A DNA stretch of 64,000 nucleotides. Origin: Bacteroidetes bacterium GWF2_41_31. Its GTDB lineage: Bacteria; Bacteroidota; Bacteroidia; Bacteroidales; F082. The translations under genes and the position numbers were made by a program. Each line of letters begins with the position of its first letter. The stretch's first letter is position 1. The stretch covers positions 1 to 64,000 of the forward strand of contig MEOL01000042.1 of NCBI GenBank assembly GCA_001769215.1, written 5' to 3'. Positions 25,946 through 34,467 of the stretch are shown one piece after another. Below the pieces are notes generated by a model. That model worked only from the letters and a program-made list of their open reading frames with translations, was not told the DNA's origin and ran no database searches.

Positions 25946-26725
25946 TTACTCCTTCAGTTTTTCGGTAACAATATCGGCTACTTCGTTGTCGATTAAGATG
26001 CGTCCACAATAATCGCAGACGATTACTTTTTTGTGCACCCTGATATCAAGTTGGTGCTGGGGCGGAATTTTATTAAAGCAACCTCCGCAGGCATCACGTT
26101 CAATCTGAACCACAGCCAGTCCGTTGCGCGCGTTTTTTCGGATGCGTTTATAGGCTGACAACAGACGTTCTTCGATGAATTTTTCGTTGTCTTTTGATTT
26201 TTCAATCATCCTCAATTCTTCCTTTTCAGTCTCAGCCACGATGTCTTTTAGCTCGTCCTGTTTGGATTTGAGATCCAATTGACGTTCTTTAAGCTTGTTT
26301 TCAGCCAGCTCTATTTCCGCTTTTTGGTTTTCAATTTTATAAATGGACTCTTTTATTTTCTTGTCCGAAAATTCGATTTCAAGCGTCTGAAATTCAAGCT
26401 CTTTTGTCAGTGAGTCGTATTCACGGTTATTACGAACATTTAGCTGTTGTTCTTCATAACGTTTAATGAGTCCCTGACTTTCTTTTATGGCTTCTTTGCG
26501 TTGCAGAATTGATTGGTTAAGTGTTTCCACTTCTTCGTTGAAATTGGCAATACGTGTTTTTAACCCTGCAATTTCATCTTCCAGGTCCTCTACTTCAAGA
26601 GGTAATTCGCCACGGATAATTTTTATCTTATCAATTTGCGAATCAATTTGCTGAAGACTATATAGCGCGATTAGCTTTTGCTCAACACTAAATTCTTCTT
26701 CCTTTATTACATTTTCTTTGCTCAT
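25946..26725 (-). CDS. Coiled-coil protein with C4 zinc ribbon
   Basis: 259 aa. Residues about 15-195 form one long coiled coil rich in Glu, Lys and Gln. The C-terminus carries a zinc ribbon with two Cys pairs: CGGC (RDACGGCFNKIPP) and CDYCGR. The family is widespread in bacteria and commonly annotated as 'C4-type zinc ribbon domain-containing protein'; a nucleic-acid or replication-related role has been suggested for relatives but is not settled. It is 20 bp downstream of the Nif3 gene, a pairing that recurs in many genomes. Confidence 0.88.
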   Translation of the reverse strand: MSKENVIKEEEFSVEQKLIALYSLQQIDSQIDKIKIIRGELPLEVEDLEDEIAGLKTRIANFNEEVETLNQSILQRKEAIKESQGLIKRYEEQQLNVRNNREYDSLTKELEFQTLEIEFSDKKIKESIYKIENQKAEIELAENKLKERQLDLKSKQDELKDIVAETEKEELRMIEKSKDNEKFIEERLLSAYKRIRKNARNGLAVVQIERDACGGCFNKIPPQHQLDIRVHKKVIVCDYCGRILIDNEVADIVTEKLKE

Positions 26726-26744
26726 AGTTTCTTAAATTTCTGTT

Positions 26745-27839
26745 TTATAAAAAGGAAACAGGGTTGACATTCTTTTTTGAAATTCGGAGTGCAAAATTAG
26801 GAAATTTTTTGGTTATCAAGCCTTCAAGTAATTCTTTTATGCCTTGTTCCGTTTCAAAGTGACCTGCATCTACAATGGTCATTAGTCCAAGGTGTTCATA
26901 AAACTCATGATACTTCACGTCTCCGGTAACAAAAACATCGGCTTTTGCCCTAAAAGCATCTCCAATCAAAAAGCTTCCGCTACCCCCGCATACGGCAACT
27001 CTGGTTACCTGATGATCGATTAATTTGTTGTGTTTTACATGCTGACAACCCAAAACATTTTTTACTGTGGTGAGAAATTCGATAGCGAAAACAGGATGGG
27101 GCAGCTCTCCTATCATACCACTTCCAATGGAGTTTGATGTATTTTCAAGGGGATAGATGTCGTATGCTACTTCTTCGTAAGGATGTGCCTGAATTAAAGC
27201 GGCGATGGTCTTCCTGACCAGGTAATCCGGTACAATGGTTTCAATCCTGATTTCCGCTTCATGGTGCAATTGTTCGGGTTTCCCGACATAAGGGTGAGTG
27301 CCTTCGTTTCCTCTAAAGGTTCCCGTCCCCGGTAGATTAAAACTGCAACTGTCGTAGTTCCCTATGTGGCCGGCTCCGGCATTAAAAAGAGCATCCCGCA
27401 CCTGACCTGCCTGGTCTACCGGGCAAAAAGTCACAATTTTTTTTAGGAGTTGATTTTTGCCTGAAAGTATGCTAAGGTTCTGCAGTCCCAGCTTATGGGC
27501 GAGCATATTGTTCACGCCAAGAAACACCTGATCGAGGTTGGTATGAATGGCATAAATAGCCATGTCGGCTTTGATGGCTTCGATGATGGTTCTTTCGGTG
27601 TCGTTGCTGCCGGTAATTTTTTTTATGCCTTTGAAAATCAACGGATGGTGAGCAATAATCAGGTCGCAGTTTTGAGCAATGGCTTCAGCAACCACTTCAC
27701 TTGTAACATCCAAAGTAAGCAAGGCCCGATGGACTTCGCGGTCAGGTGATCCTATCAGCAACCCGGAGTTGTCATAAGGTTCCTGAAGCGATAAGGGAGC
27801 AATTTCTTCCAGGTAGGAAATAAGTTCGGCTAGTTTCAT
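26745..27839 (-). CDS. Nif3-like dinuclear metal-binding protein
   Basis: 364 aa from ATG 27839 (MKLAELISYLEEIAPLSLQEPYDNSGLLIG), the normal family start; the 31 upstream codons are discarded. Metal-ligand motifs LIIAHHPLIFKG and AIYAIHTNLDQ near the start and DAGHFETEQ near the end match the NIF3/GTP cyclohydrolase I type 2 family. The middle (about 130-240) is the PII-like insertion of the longer bacterial forms (PYVGKPEQLHHEAEIRIE, HPYEEVAYDIYPLEN). The biochemical role is still uncertain. Confidence 0.9.
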   Translation of the reverse strand: MKLAELISYLEEIAPLSLQEPYDNSGLLIGSPDREVHRALLTLDVTSEVVAEAIAQNCDLIIAHHPLIFKGIKKITGSNDTERTIIEAIKADMAIYAIHTNLDQVFLGVNNMLAHKLGLQNLSILSGKNQLLKKIVTFCPVDQAGQVRDALFNAGAGHIGNYDSCSFNLPGTGTFRGNEGTHPYVGKPEQLHHEAEIRIETIVPDYLVRKTIAALIQAHPYEEVAYDIYPLENTSNSIGSGMIGELPHPVFAIEFLTTVKNVLGCQHVKHNKLIDHQVTRVAVCGGSGSFLIGDAFRAKADVFVTGDVKYHEFYEHLGLMTIVDAGHFETEQGIKELLEGLITKKFPNFALRISKKNVNPVSFL

Positions 27840-27987
27840 AGAGTTACTTAATGATAACTTTATTTTGATCAATGTAAATTTTTGTACTTTAGTGCACTTT
27901 ATAAGAGTTTGGAAATTCAAAGATACTAACAAAAGGAATTTTGTAGTCGTTTGCTGGTGCTAAAAGTATCAATATTATAAAAAGCGT

Positions 27988-29055
27988 ATGGACTCATGGA
28001 GGATCATTCTTTTTCCGTTTGCCTGGATAGTTGGTCTAACGATCAGGCTTCGGCACTGGTTGTTCGATGTTGGAGTGCTGAAAACCCATTCTTTTGATAT
28101 CCCCGTGATAGGGGTCGGCAACCTAAGCATGGGGGGAACCGGGAAAACCCCTTTTGTGGAATACCTGATCAGGATGTTTTATAAAGACCTCAAAGTTTCG
28201 GTGCTTAGTCGTGGTTATGGCAGAAAAACAAAAGGCTTCCTTTTTGGGAACCAGTTTTCGAACCACGAGGATATTGGTGACGAACCCATGCAGTACCTCA
28301 GGAAGTTTGATGGCAAAATAAAAGTGGCTGTGGCCGAGGACCGGGTAGAGGGCATAAGAAACTTATCCGAAAATGATGCAAATCTGGAAATAGTACTGCT
28401 CGACGATTCTTTTCAACACAGGTACATTAAACCGGGAATGTCTATTCTGCTTACCGATATACATAAACTCTATAACGAAGATTATTTATTCCCGGTAGGT
28501 GGTTTGCGCGACGTGGTAAACCAGGCTAAACGTGCTGACATAGTTATAGTTACCAAGACTAACAAGGTGCTGTCGCCCATTACCAAGCGAAGGGTGAAAC
28601 AGGTGCTCAGTTTGTTGCCTCATCAATCTCTTTATTTTTCTTACATTACCTACGGCAAGGCCATCTCTTTTCCTGACGGTTCTGAACATAGTTGGAACCA
28701 GAAAGTAAGAACAATTATCATGTTTGCAGGCATTGCCAATAGTTACCCATTCCAGGAGTACCTGCACGATTTATGTACAGAACTCATCGTGCTCGATTAC
28801 CCCGATCATTATCTGTTCAAACGCAAGGACTTGCAAACTATTCGCAAAATATTTGATGACACTTTTTCGGGAAATAAAATCATTGTTACCACAGAAAAAG
28901 ATGCCATGAGGTTGATGAATTCTGAGTACCTTAGCGAACTTAAAAATTTACCTTTGTTTTATATTCCCATTGTGATGAAATTGCATGGAATTGATGAAGC
29001 AAATTTATCAAACCAATTAAAGAAATATGTTAGAGAGAATAGCAGAAACCGTTGA
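27988..29055 (+). CDS. lpxK: Tetraacyldisaccharide 4'-kinase
   Basis: 355 aa; phosphorylates the 4' position of the lipid A disaccharide at the inner membrane. The N-terminal hydrophobic helix (IILFPFAWIVGLTIRLRHWLF) anchors it, and the Walker A site is VGNLSMGGTGKTPFVEYL (Gly49-Thr54). LSRGYGRKTKGF and LLDDSFQHRYI are further LpxK motifs. Its last 29 bases overlap the start of punA, so the two are translationally linked. Starts at ATG 27988. Confidence 0.94.
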   Translation: MDSWRIILFPFAWIVGLTIRLRHWLFDVGVLKTHSFDIPVIGVGNLSMGGTGKTPFVEYLIRMFYKDLKVSVLSRGYGRKTKGFLFGNQFSNHEDIGDEPMQYLRKFDGKIKVAVAEDRVEGIRNLSENDANLEIVLLDDSFQHRYIKPGMSILLTDIHKLYNEDYLFPVGGLRDVVNQAKRADIVIVTKTNKVLSPITKRRVKQVLSLLPHQSLYFSYITYGKAISFPDGSEHSWNQKVRTIIMFAGIANSYPFQEYLHDLCTELIVLDYPDHYLFKRKDLQTIRKIFDDTFSGNKIIVTTEKDAMRLMNSEYLSELKNLPLFYIPIVMKLHGIDEANLSNQLKKYVRENSRNR

Positions 29056-29845
29056 TTTTATTCGCCAGAAGATAAAAGACCCCCCGGTTATCGGGATTAT
29101 ACTTGGATCCGGAATTGGGGATTTAGCCGCTGAAATAGTACCATTGGCCATCATACCTTATCATACTATTCCCCACTTCCCGGTTTCTACTGTGAAAGGG
29201 CATCAGGGTCAGTTGATTTTTGGCCTCCTGAATGGTGTTCAGGTAGTGGCCATGCAAGGTCGGTTTCATTATTATGAAGGATATAACATGCAGGAAGTTA
29301 CCTTCCCTGTCAGGGTCATGCATCAACTCGGCATAAAATACCTGTTTGTTTCCAATGCCAGTGGTGGTGTAAACGAAAACTTTGAAGTGGGCGATATCAT
29401 GTTAATTACCGACCATATCAACCTGATGCCAAACCCGTTAATTGGTGCCAACATGGAAGAATTTGGGCCAAGATTCGTGGATATGAGCGAAGCATACGAC
29501 AAGCAGTTGTTGAATATCGCGAAGAAAAACGCCCGCCACCTTGGAATTCATTATAAAACCGGTGTATATGCCGGCGTGAGTGGCCCCACTTATGAAACTC
29601 CTTCCGAATATAAGTACATCAAAATTCTGGGTGCCGATGCTGTTGGGATGTCCACTGTTCCTGAAGTGATTGTGGCTCGTCACATGCGATTGCCTGTTTT
29701 TGCAGTTTCGGTGATCTCCGATTTGGGCGTCGAAGGAAAAATTATTGAGATTTCGCATCAGGAAGTGATTGAAGCCGTTGGCCGTGTAACACCAAAATTA
29801 ATTGCCTTGATAAAAAGCATGGTTGTTGAAATTGCATCATTTTAA
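29027..29845 (+). CDS. punA: Purine nucleoside phosphorylase
   Basis: 272 aa trimeric PNP (family 2) that splits inosine/guanosine with phosphate in purine salvage. Phosphate and base motifs: ILGSGIGDLA (residues about 25-34), MQGRFHYYEGY, VSNASGGVNENFEVGD, and SGPTYETPSEYKYIKILGADAVGMST, quoted in two parts of the same loop. The ATG at 29027 lies within lpxK; the frame length and MLERIAETVDFI start suit the family. It is followed directly by the lpxH-like gene. Confidence 0.93.
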   Translation: MLERIAETVDFIRQKIKDPPVIGIILGSGIGDLAAEIVPLAIIPYHTIPHFPVSTVKGHQGQLIFGLLNGVQVVAMQGRFHYYEGYNMQEVTFPVRVMHQLGIKYLFVSNASGGVNENFEVGDIMLITDHINLMPNPLIGANMEEFGPRFVDMSEAYDKQLLNIAKKNARHLGIHYKTGVYAGVSGPTYETPSEYKYIKILGADAVGMSTVPEVIVARHMRLPVFAVSVISDLGVEGKIIEISHQEVIEAVGRVTPKLIALIKSMVVEIASF

Positions 29846-30619
29846 TTGATTCGTTTGAAAAGGACTAAGTTGTATTTTGCCTCTGATTTTCATCTGGGCA
29901 TACCTGATTATAGCCGCAGTTTGATTCGTGAGAAATTGTTGGTTAGCTGGCTTACGGAGGTGTCGAAAGATGCGGCTGAGATTTTCCTCATGGGCGATAT
30001 CTTTGACTTTTGGTTTGAGTATAGTACCGTTGTCCCCAAAGGATTTGTCAGGTTATTGGGAAAAATAGCCGAGATCACCGATCAGGGAATTCCTGTACAC
30101 GTTTTTAGAGGCAACCACGACGTCTGGGCCTTTGATTATCTGACCAAAGAACTCAATGTACATCTTTACCGCAATCCGGTGGTCAGGGAGTTTGGTGGAA
30201 GCACTTTTTACCTGGCGCATGGCGATGGGTTGGGTCCCGGCGATCATGGATATAAGTTCCTGAAAAAGGTGTTTGAATTCAAGCCCAACCAGTTTTTATT
30301 CAAATGGATGCATCCCGATATTGGTACCCGATTGGGTCTTTATTTTTCGGGAAGAAGCCGGTTGGCCAATGTGGCTAAAGCAGGCAAGTTTGAGAATGTT
30401 CCGGAACAGCAAAAACAAATACTGGTACAATTTGCTAAAGACCAATTAATTGACTTTCCAGATGTGAACTTTTTCATCTTTGGACACCGTCATGTGCCAG
30501 TCCTGGAAAAAATAGGCGAAGATACTTCACTGGTTATTCTCGGTGACTGGATTACCCATTTTACCTACGCGGTTTTCGATCAGGGAAATATGCAGTTGCT
30601 TACCTATGATCACGAGTAA
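29846..30619 (+). CDS. lpxH: UDP-2,3-diacylglucosamine diphosphatase
   Basis: 257 aa calcineurin-like metallophosphoesterase of the LpxH type. Metal motifs are complete: FASDFHLG, MGDIFDFWFEY, RGNHDVWAFDY, LAHGDGLGPGD and FGHRHVPV. It cleaves UDP-diacylglucosamine to lipid X in lipid A synthesis at the membrane surface. The frame opens with TTG at 29846 immediately after the TAA of punA; another TTG three codons later is possible, but no ATG is available near the motif-bearing N-terminus. With lpxK two genes upstream it forms a lipid A cluster. Confidence 0.9.
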   Translation: MIRLKRTKLYFASDFHLGIPDYSRSLIREKLLVSWLTEVSKDAAEIFLMGDIFDFWFEYSTVVPKGFVRLLGKIAEITDQGIPVHVFRGNHDVWAFDYLTKELNVHLYRNPVVREFGGSTFYLAHGDGLGPGDHGYKFLKKVFEFKPNQFLFKWMHPDIGTRLGLYFSGRSRLANVAKAGKFENVPEQQKQILVQFAKDQLIDFPDVNFFIFGHRHVPVLEKIGEDTSLVILGDWITHFTYAVFDQGNMQLLTYDHE

Positions 30620-30641
30620 AAACGATTAATCCCGGTAAATC

Positions 30642-31655
30642 CTAAACGAACTTTTCAATTAACTCCACTAAACGGCTCGAATAGCCCATTTCGTTGTCGT
30701 ACCAGGCCACTACTTTTACCAGTTTATTGCTATCGCCCAATACCGCGGTGAGATTGGCATCGAAAATGGCTGAGTGCGTATTGCCAATCACATCAACCGA
30801 AACAATGGGATCTTCGGTGTATTGGAGAATGCCTTTCAGTTGACCTTCTGCCGCTTCTTTAAATACTTTGTTAATTTCTTCCACACTGGCCGACACTTTC
30901 AGGATACAGGTAAAATCTGTCAACGAGCCATCGGGGACCGGAACGCGGATTCCGGCACCTCCCAGGTTGTTTTTCAGGTGGGGAAATATGCGTGTTGCAG
31001 CCTTTGCAGCTCCGGTAGTGGTAGGCACAATAGAATATGCCGCTGCCCGTCCGCGACGCCAGTCCTTGTGGGGGCCATCCACCAGGTTCTGGTCTTTGGT
31101 ATAGGAATGAACGGTGGTGATGAAGCCTTTTTCGATGCCGAAATGTTCGTCCAGGATTTTGATCAGTGGGGCCACATTGTTGGTGGTACACGAAGCATTG
31201 GAAATGATGACGTCGTCGCGGTTGATTACATGGTCGTTTACACCCAGCACCACGTATTTTACATCATCGCTTTCGCCTTTGGCAGGAGCAGAAATTATTA
31301 CTTTTCGCGCCCCCGACAGCAACACGTGTTTCATGGCCGATTCTTTGTCAACGAATAATCCGGTCGATTCGATCACCACGTCGATGTTTAATAATTTCCA
31401 GGGTAGTTTCCCCGGGTTGGGTTCGTTGAACACCTGAATGGTTTGTCCATTTACAATCAGGCAGTCGGTTGAACTCGACACTTCTCCTGCAAACTGTCGT
31501 TGAACAGAGTCGTATTTCAATAAGTGGGCCAGGTTGGCCGGATCGGTCAGGTCGTTGATGGCTACTACCTCCATGCGGTTGTTTTCCAGTATTTTTCTAA
31601 AGGTAACCCTTCCTATTCTTCCAAAGCCATTGATGGCGATCCTGATTTTTTTCAT
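30642..31655 (-). CDS. gapA: Type I glyceraldehyde-3-phosphate dehydrogenase
   Basis: 337 aa, normal length. NAD-binding motif INGFGRIGR at residues 8-16; catalytic Cys156 in SNASCTTNNVAPL and the partner His in the FITTVHSYT segment. WYDNEMGYSSRLVEL closes the protein as usual. Central glycolytic/gluconeogenic enzyme. A TACCTTTG box at 31741-31734 predicts a leader of about 70 nt with two competing stems. Confidence 0.97.
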   Translation of the reverse strand: MKKIRIAINGFGRIGRVTFRKILENNRMEVVAINDLTDPANLAHLLKYDSVQRQFAGEVSSSTDCLIVNGQTIQVFNEPNPGKLPWKLLNIDVVIESTGLFVDKESAMKHVLLSGARKVIISAPAKGESDDVKYVVLGVNDHVINRDDVIISNASCTTNNVAPLIKILDEHFGIEKGFITTVHSYTKDQNLVDGPHKDWRRGRAAAYSIVPTTTGAAKAATRIFPHLKNNLGGAGIRVPVPDGSLTDFTCILKVSASVEEINKVFKEAAEGQLKGILQYTEDPIVSVDVIGNTHSAIFDANLTAVLGDSNKLVKVVAWYDNEMGYSSRLVELIEKFV

Positions 31656-31672
31656 GAGTTAATATATATAAT

Positions 31673-31719
31673 CCGGAGAATATCATGAATTGATGACACG
31701 AAATTCTCCACTACTCCGG
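31673..31719 (-). promoter_or_regulatory. gapA leader with two mutually exclusive stems
   Basis: In the minus-strand leader, CCGGAG (31719-31714), GGAGAAT (31709-31703) and ATTCTCCGG (31681-31673) follow each other. The last can pair with either of the first two (6 bp or 7 bp), but not both. It lies between the predicted start of transcription (about 31727) and the ATG at 31655. Confidence 0.4.
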
Positions 31720-31733
31720 TTTTTCTAAGTGCG

Positions 31734-31741
31734 CAAAGGTA
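31734..31741 (-). promoter_or_regulatory. -7 box for gapA
   Basis: TACCTTTG on the minus strand. No clear TTG at 17-23 nt upstream, so support comes from the -7 box only. Confidence 0.45.
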
Positions 31742-31815
31742 AGGAAACTAGGGGAAAGCGGGCTGAAATAATTGTTCTTGTAACAACCATTTTATCTACT
31801 GCTCACCTTGATCGT

Positions 31816-32286
31816 TCACTCTGCCAAAGGTGATATAGAATTTAGCCTTCTCTCAAGCTTAATCAGGTTAGAAGTTGCGTGTGCAAGTAATTTGTCGCCA
31901 TTCTTCATTTTTAAGTCACAGATCACATGCACGATCTGCCTTCCTTTTTTTACCACTTTTGCACTGGCAATAATGATGTCACCTTCAACAACAGGCGAAA
32001 AGTAATCCACTGTCAGGTTAACGGTAGTAAAAAATTCCTTCAGTCCGAGCGTAAATACGGCGGCCCCGATGGTGTCGTCCATCATGCCCGCGATGGCTCC
32101 TCCATGGAGGGTTTTAATAGGATTGGTCATGTCGTGCCTCACTTGATACTCAAAACTCAAAGCACCTTCTTCCACTTCAAGGATAACCGGATCGAGCCAC
32201 ATGGTAAAAGGGGAGGGTGAACCGGTGAATTTTTTGCCCTTTTGGGCCTTCATTTTTTCAAGAATAGAATCGCCAATCTGGGTCAT
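31816..32286 (-). CDS. PaaI/hotdog-fold acyl-CoA thioesterase
   Basis: 156 aa. The hotdog signature is seen in NPIKTLHGGAIAGMMDDTIGAAVF, where the HGG...D pattern holds the catalytic Asp, and TVNLTVDYFSPVVEGD is the following strand pair. Such enzymes hydrolyse acyl-CoA (often aryl- or short acyl-CoA) thioesters. Nothing nearby fixes the substrate; the genes on each side are gapA and a broken T9SS gene. Confidence 0.85.
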   Translation of the reverse strand: MTQIGDSILEKMKAQKGKKFTGSPSPFTMWLDPVILEVEEGALSFEYQVRHDMTNPIKTLHGGAIAGMMDDTIGAAVFTLGLKEFFTTVNLTVDYFSPVVEGDIIIASAKVVKKGRQIVHVICDLKMKNGDKLLAHATSNLIKLERRLNSISPLAE

Positions 32287-32329
32287 AAGTATTTGATTGA
32301 TAGTTGAAATAAAGTATTGTCACGGACTT

Positions 32330-32960
32330 TTATCTGATCAGGGTTACAGTCCCTTTTGTTGAATAATCACGATCGATCATACTCGTATAATAAATCTGAT
32401 ATACATAACTTCCAATGGGGGCATCTGATCCTTTTATTGTTCCATCCCATAAGAAAAAACCCAAACACATCATTAAAAGAACCTCCAACATATTCCGGGT
32501 ATTCTTCTGAACCAAAAATATACCTGAATGAGGAAATTTGATTGGTGGGTTTAAAATCGAATTCAATCACGCAGGCATCAAATATTCCAGACGAGATCAT
32601 ATTTAAATCAATATCAGACCCTCCATTGGTTGTAGAATTCTGGTCTACGGTACAACTATTGTCTTGAGCAAGATTAACTGCGTTTCCTGTAGACATCACA
32701 ATTCCCTTTTTCGTTTGAACCCCCTCAAACATAAAACCGTCATAGAAATAACCAACGGCTTCGGGATTACCCTTAAAAGTGATGTTATTAATTTGAGAAG
32801 GGTCTACTCCTTTTAGGAAAACGGTATCAATCAGTGCTACAACACTCGCATTATCTGTGCAGGGAATAATGGTGAAATTTCCAAATTGGGCAATCAGGCT
32901 TGCAGGCATAAGGAATAACAAAATAATTCCTACTGACAGGAAACGAATATGTCTTTTCAT
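32330..32960 (-). pseudogene. Choice-of-anchor L / T9SS type B protein, remnant with large internal deletion
   Basis: Starting at ATG 32960 the frame has a signal peptide (IRFLSVGIILLFLMPASLIAQ) and the choice-of-anchor L domain (NITFKGNPEAVGYFYDG, GIVMSTGNA, SSFRYIFGSEEYPEYVGGS, FNDVFGFFL). At about 32448-32460 it passes abruptly into another frame that reads LWDGTIKGSDAPIGSYVYQIYY ... STKGTVTLIR, the last third of a T9SS type B (CHU_C) sorting domain, ending at a stop at 32330. Intact family members are usually many hundreds to thousands of residues. The simplest reading is one deletion that removed the middle and put the ends out of frame (the in-frame product stops at 32367). Confidence 0.85.
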
Positions 32961-33078
32961 TCTAGCGATCATTTGGTTGGCGGCAGCAAAGTTAATAAAT
33001 CAACATTACAAACGATTGTTCTGATGGTATGATTAATTATCCCAATGTCTTTACATCAGTCCAAACGCTGAAAAAACC

Positions 33079-33086
33079 TACCTTTG
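33079..33086 (+). promoter_or_regulatory. -7 box for YjjG-like HAD gene
   Basis: TACCTTTG, 16 nt before the TTG start at 33103. No -33 TTG at the usual distance. Confidence 0.45.
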
Positions 33087-33102
33087 CACGAAAATTGGAG
33101 AT

Positions 33103-33801
33103 TTGAAAAAAAGATATAAACACCTCTTTTTTGACCTGGATCGCACCTTGTGGGATTTTGAAAAGAGCGCGAAAGAAACATTTTCGGATATTTACACGCA
33201 TTACAGTCTAAAAGCAGCCGGAGTTCCATCCATGGAGGCTTTTTTCGAACGGTATACAGTTCACAATGAGCAATTATGGGATTTATACCGGGTAGGTGAA
33301 ATTAAAAAGGAAATATTAAGGGATCTTCGTTTTAGTCTGACGCTGAATGATTTTGGTATAGAAAACCCGGAATTGGCCAAAGAAATGGGTGATTATTATA
33401 TCGAAGAAAGTCCCCGCAAGGTAAATCTTTTTCCATACAGCCACGAGTTATTGCAGTATCTCCGGCCCAACTATCAGTTGCACTTAATTACCAATGGATT
33501 TAGTGAGGTTCAGGAAGTAAAACTCAAATCATCTCAACTCGATCAATATTTTAGTAAGGTGATTACTTCCGAAGACGCGGGCGCAAAAAAGCCTGATCCA
33601 CAGATTTTTAATTTCGCCTTTCAGCAAACCGGCGCGCTGCCTGTCGAAAGCCTGATGATTGGTGATGATGTGCCAATTGACATTATTGGCGCACGGCAGG
33701 TGGGCATGGACCAGGTGCTTTTTGACCCGGATGGAATTCATCCACCCGAAACGGGAACCTATTATATCAGGGGGTTAAGTGAGCTAAAAGGCTGGTTGTA
33801 A
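33103..33801 (+). CDS. HAD-superfamily hydrolase, YjjG-like (noncanonical nucleotidase)
   Basis: 232 aa. HAD motif I is FFDLDRTLWDFEKSAKETF (nucleophile Asp near residue 10), motif II is LITNGFSE, motif III/IV are SEDAGAKKPDPQIF and MIGDDVPIDIIGARQVG. The LWDFEKSA phrase after motif I and the overall length match the YjjG pyrimidine 5'-nucleotidase group, which removes damaged nucleotides. The start is TTG 33103, since the protein begins within six residues of motif I and no ATG is available. Convergent with psd. Confidence 0.87.
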   Translation: MKKRYKHLFFDLDRTLWDFEKSAKETFSDIYTHYSLKAAGVPSMEAFFERYTVHNEQLWDLYRVGEIKKEILRDLRFSLTLNDFGIENPELAKEMGDYYIEESPRKVNLFPYSHELLQYLRPNYQLHLITNGFSEVQEVKLKSSQLDQYFSKVITSEDAGAKKPDPQIFNFAFQQTGALPVESLMIGDDVPIDIIGARQVGMDQVLFDPDGIHPPETGTYYIRGLSELKGWL

Positions 33802-33813
33802 GAGTATAATTGC

Positions 33814-34467
33814 CTAGAAATAAGCAATAACGGTTTGTCTGGCTTTGACCTTGTCTCCGATTTTCACGTTCATTTTCACATCCACCGGCATAAAAAAATC
33901 GACCCTTGATCCAAACCTGATAATGCCGAATTCGCACCCTTGTCCGGCCTGGTCTCCTTTTTTTGCTTTGCTGATGATGCGCCTGGCCATCACACCTGCA
34001 ATTTGCCTGATCAACACCGATTTGCCTTCTTTATTTTCAATCACCACCGTATTTCGTTCGTTTAGCACCGAAGATTTCGGATTGTAAGCGGCCAGGTATT
34101 TACCCGGATGGTAATGGGTATACACCACTTCTCCATCCATGGGGTACCAGTTCACATGCACATCAAATGGCGACATAAAGACACTGATCATAAGCCGTTT
34201 GTCTTTAAAATACTCTGTTTCTGTCACTTCTTCTATGGTTACCACTTTGCCGTAAGCAGAAGACAGGATCGCGTTGTTTTGCAGGTTAGTTTTTCTGTTA
34301 GGAACCCTGAAAAAGCTGATGGTCCAAATGAGATGAAAGGCAAGCCCGGCAAAAAGAATTAGGTGGGTCAAGTGATTGGGTATAAAATAGATAACACACA
34401 ACGCGGCGATGATGACCCAAAGCGTAGTGAACAGAATAATTTTATTTCCTTCGTGGTGGATTTTCAT
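33814..34467 (-). CDS. psd: Phosphatidylserine decarboxylase family protein
   Basis: 217 aa, the short archaeal/Bacteroidota-type Psd. Two N-terminal hydrophobic segments (residues about 10-53) place it at the inner membrane. The self-cleavage site that makes the pyruvoyl group is Gly186-Ser187 (IIRFGSRVDFF). It decarboxylates phosphatidylserine to phosphatidylethanolamine. Its start codon shares one base with the cdsA stop, so it is coupled to the enzyme that makes its upstream lipid precursor. Confidence 0.92.
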   Translation of the reverse strand: MKIHHEGNKIILFTTLWVIIAALCVIYFIPNHLTHLILFAGLAFHLIWTISFFRVPNRKTNLQNNAILSSAYGKVVTIEEVTETEYFKDKRLMISVFMSPFDVHVNWYPMDGEVVYTHYHPGKYLAAYNPKSSVLNERNTVVIENKEGKSVLIRQIAGVMARRIISKAKKGDQAGQGCEFGIIRFGSRVDFFMPVDVKMNVKIGDKVKARQTVIAYF

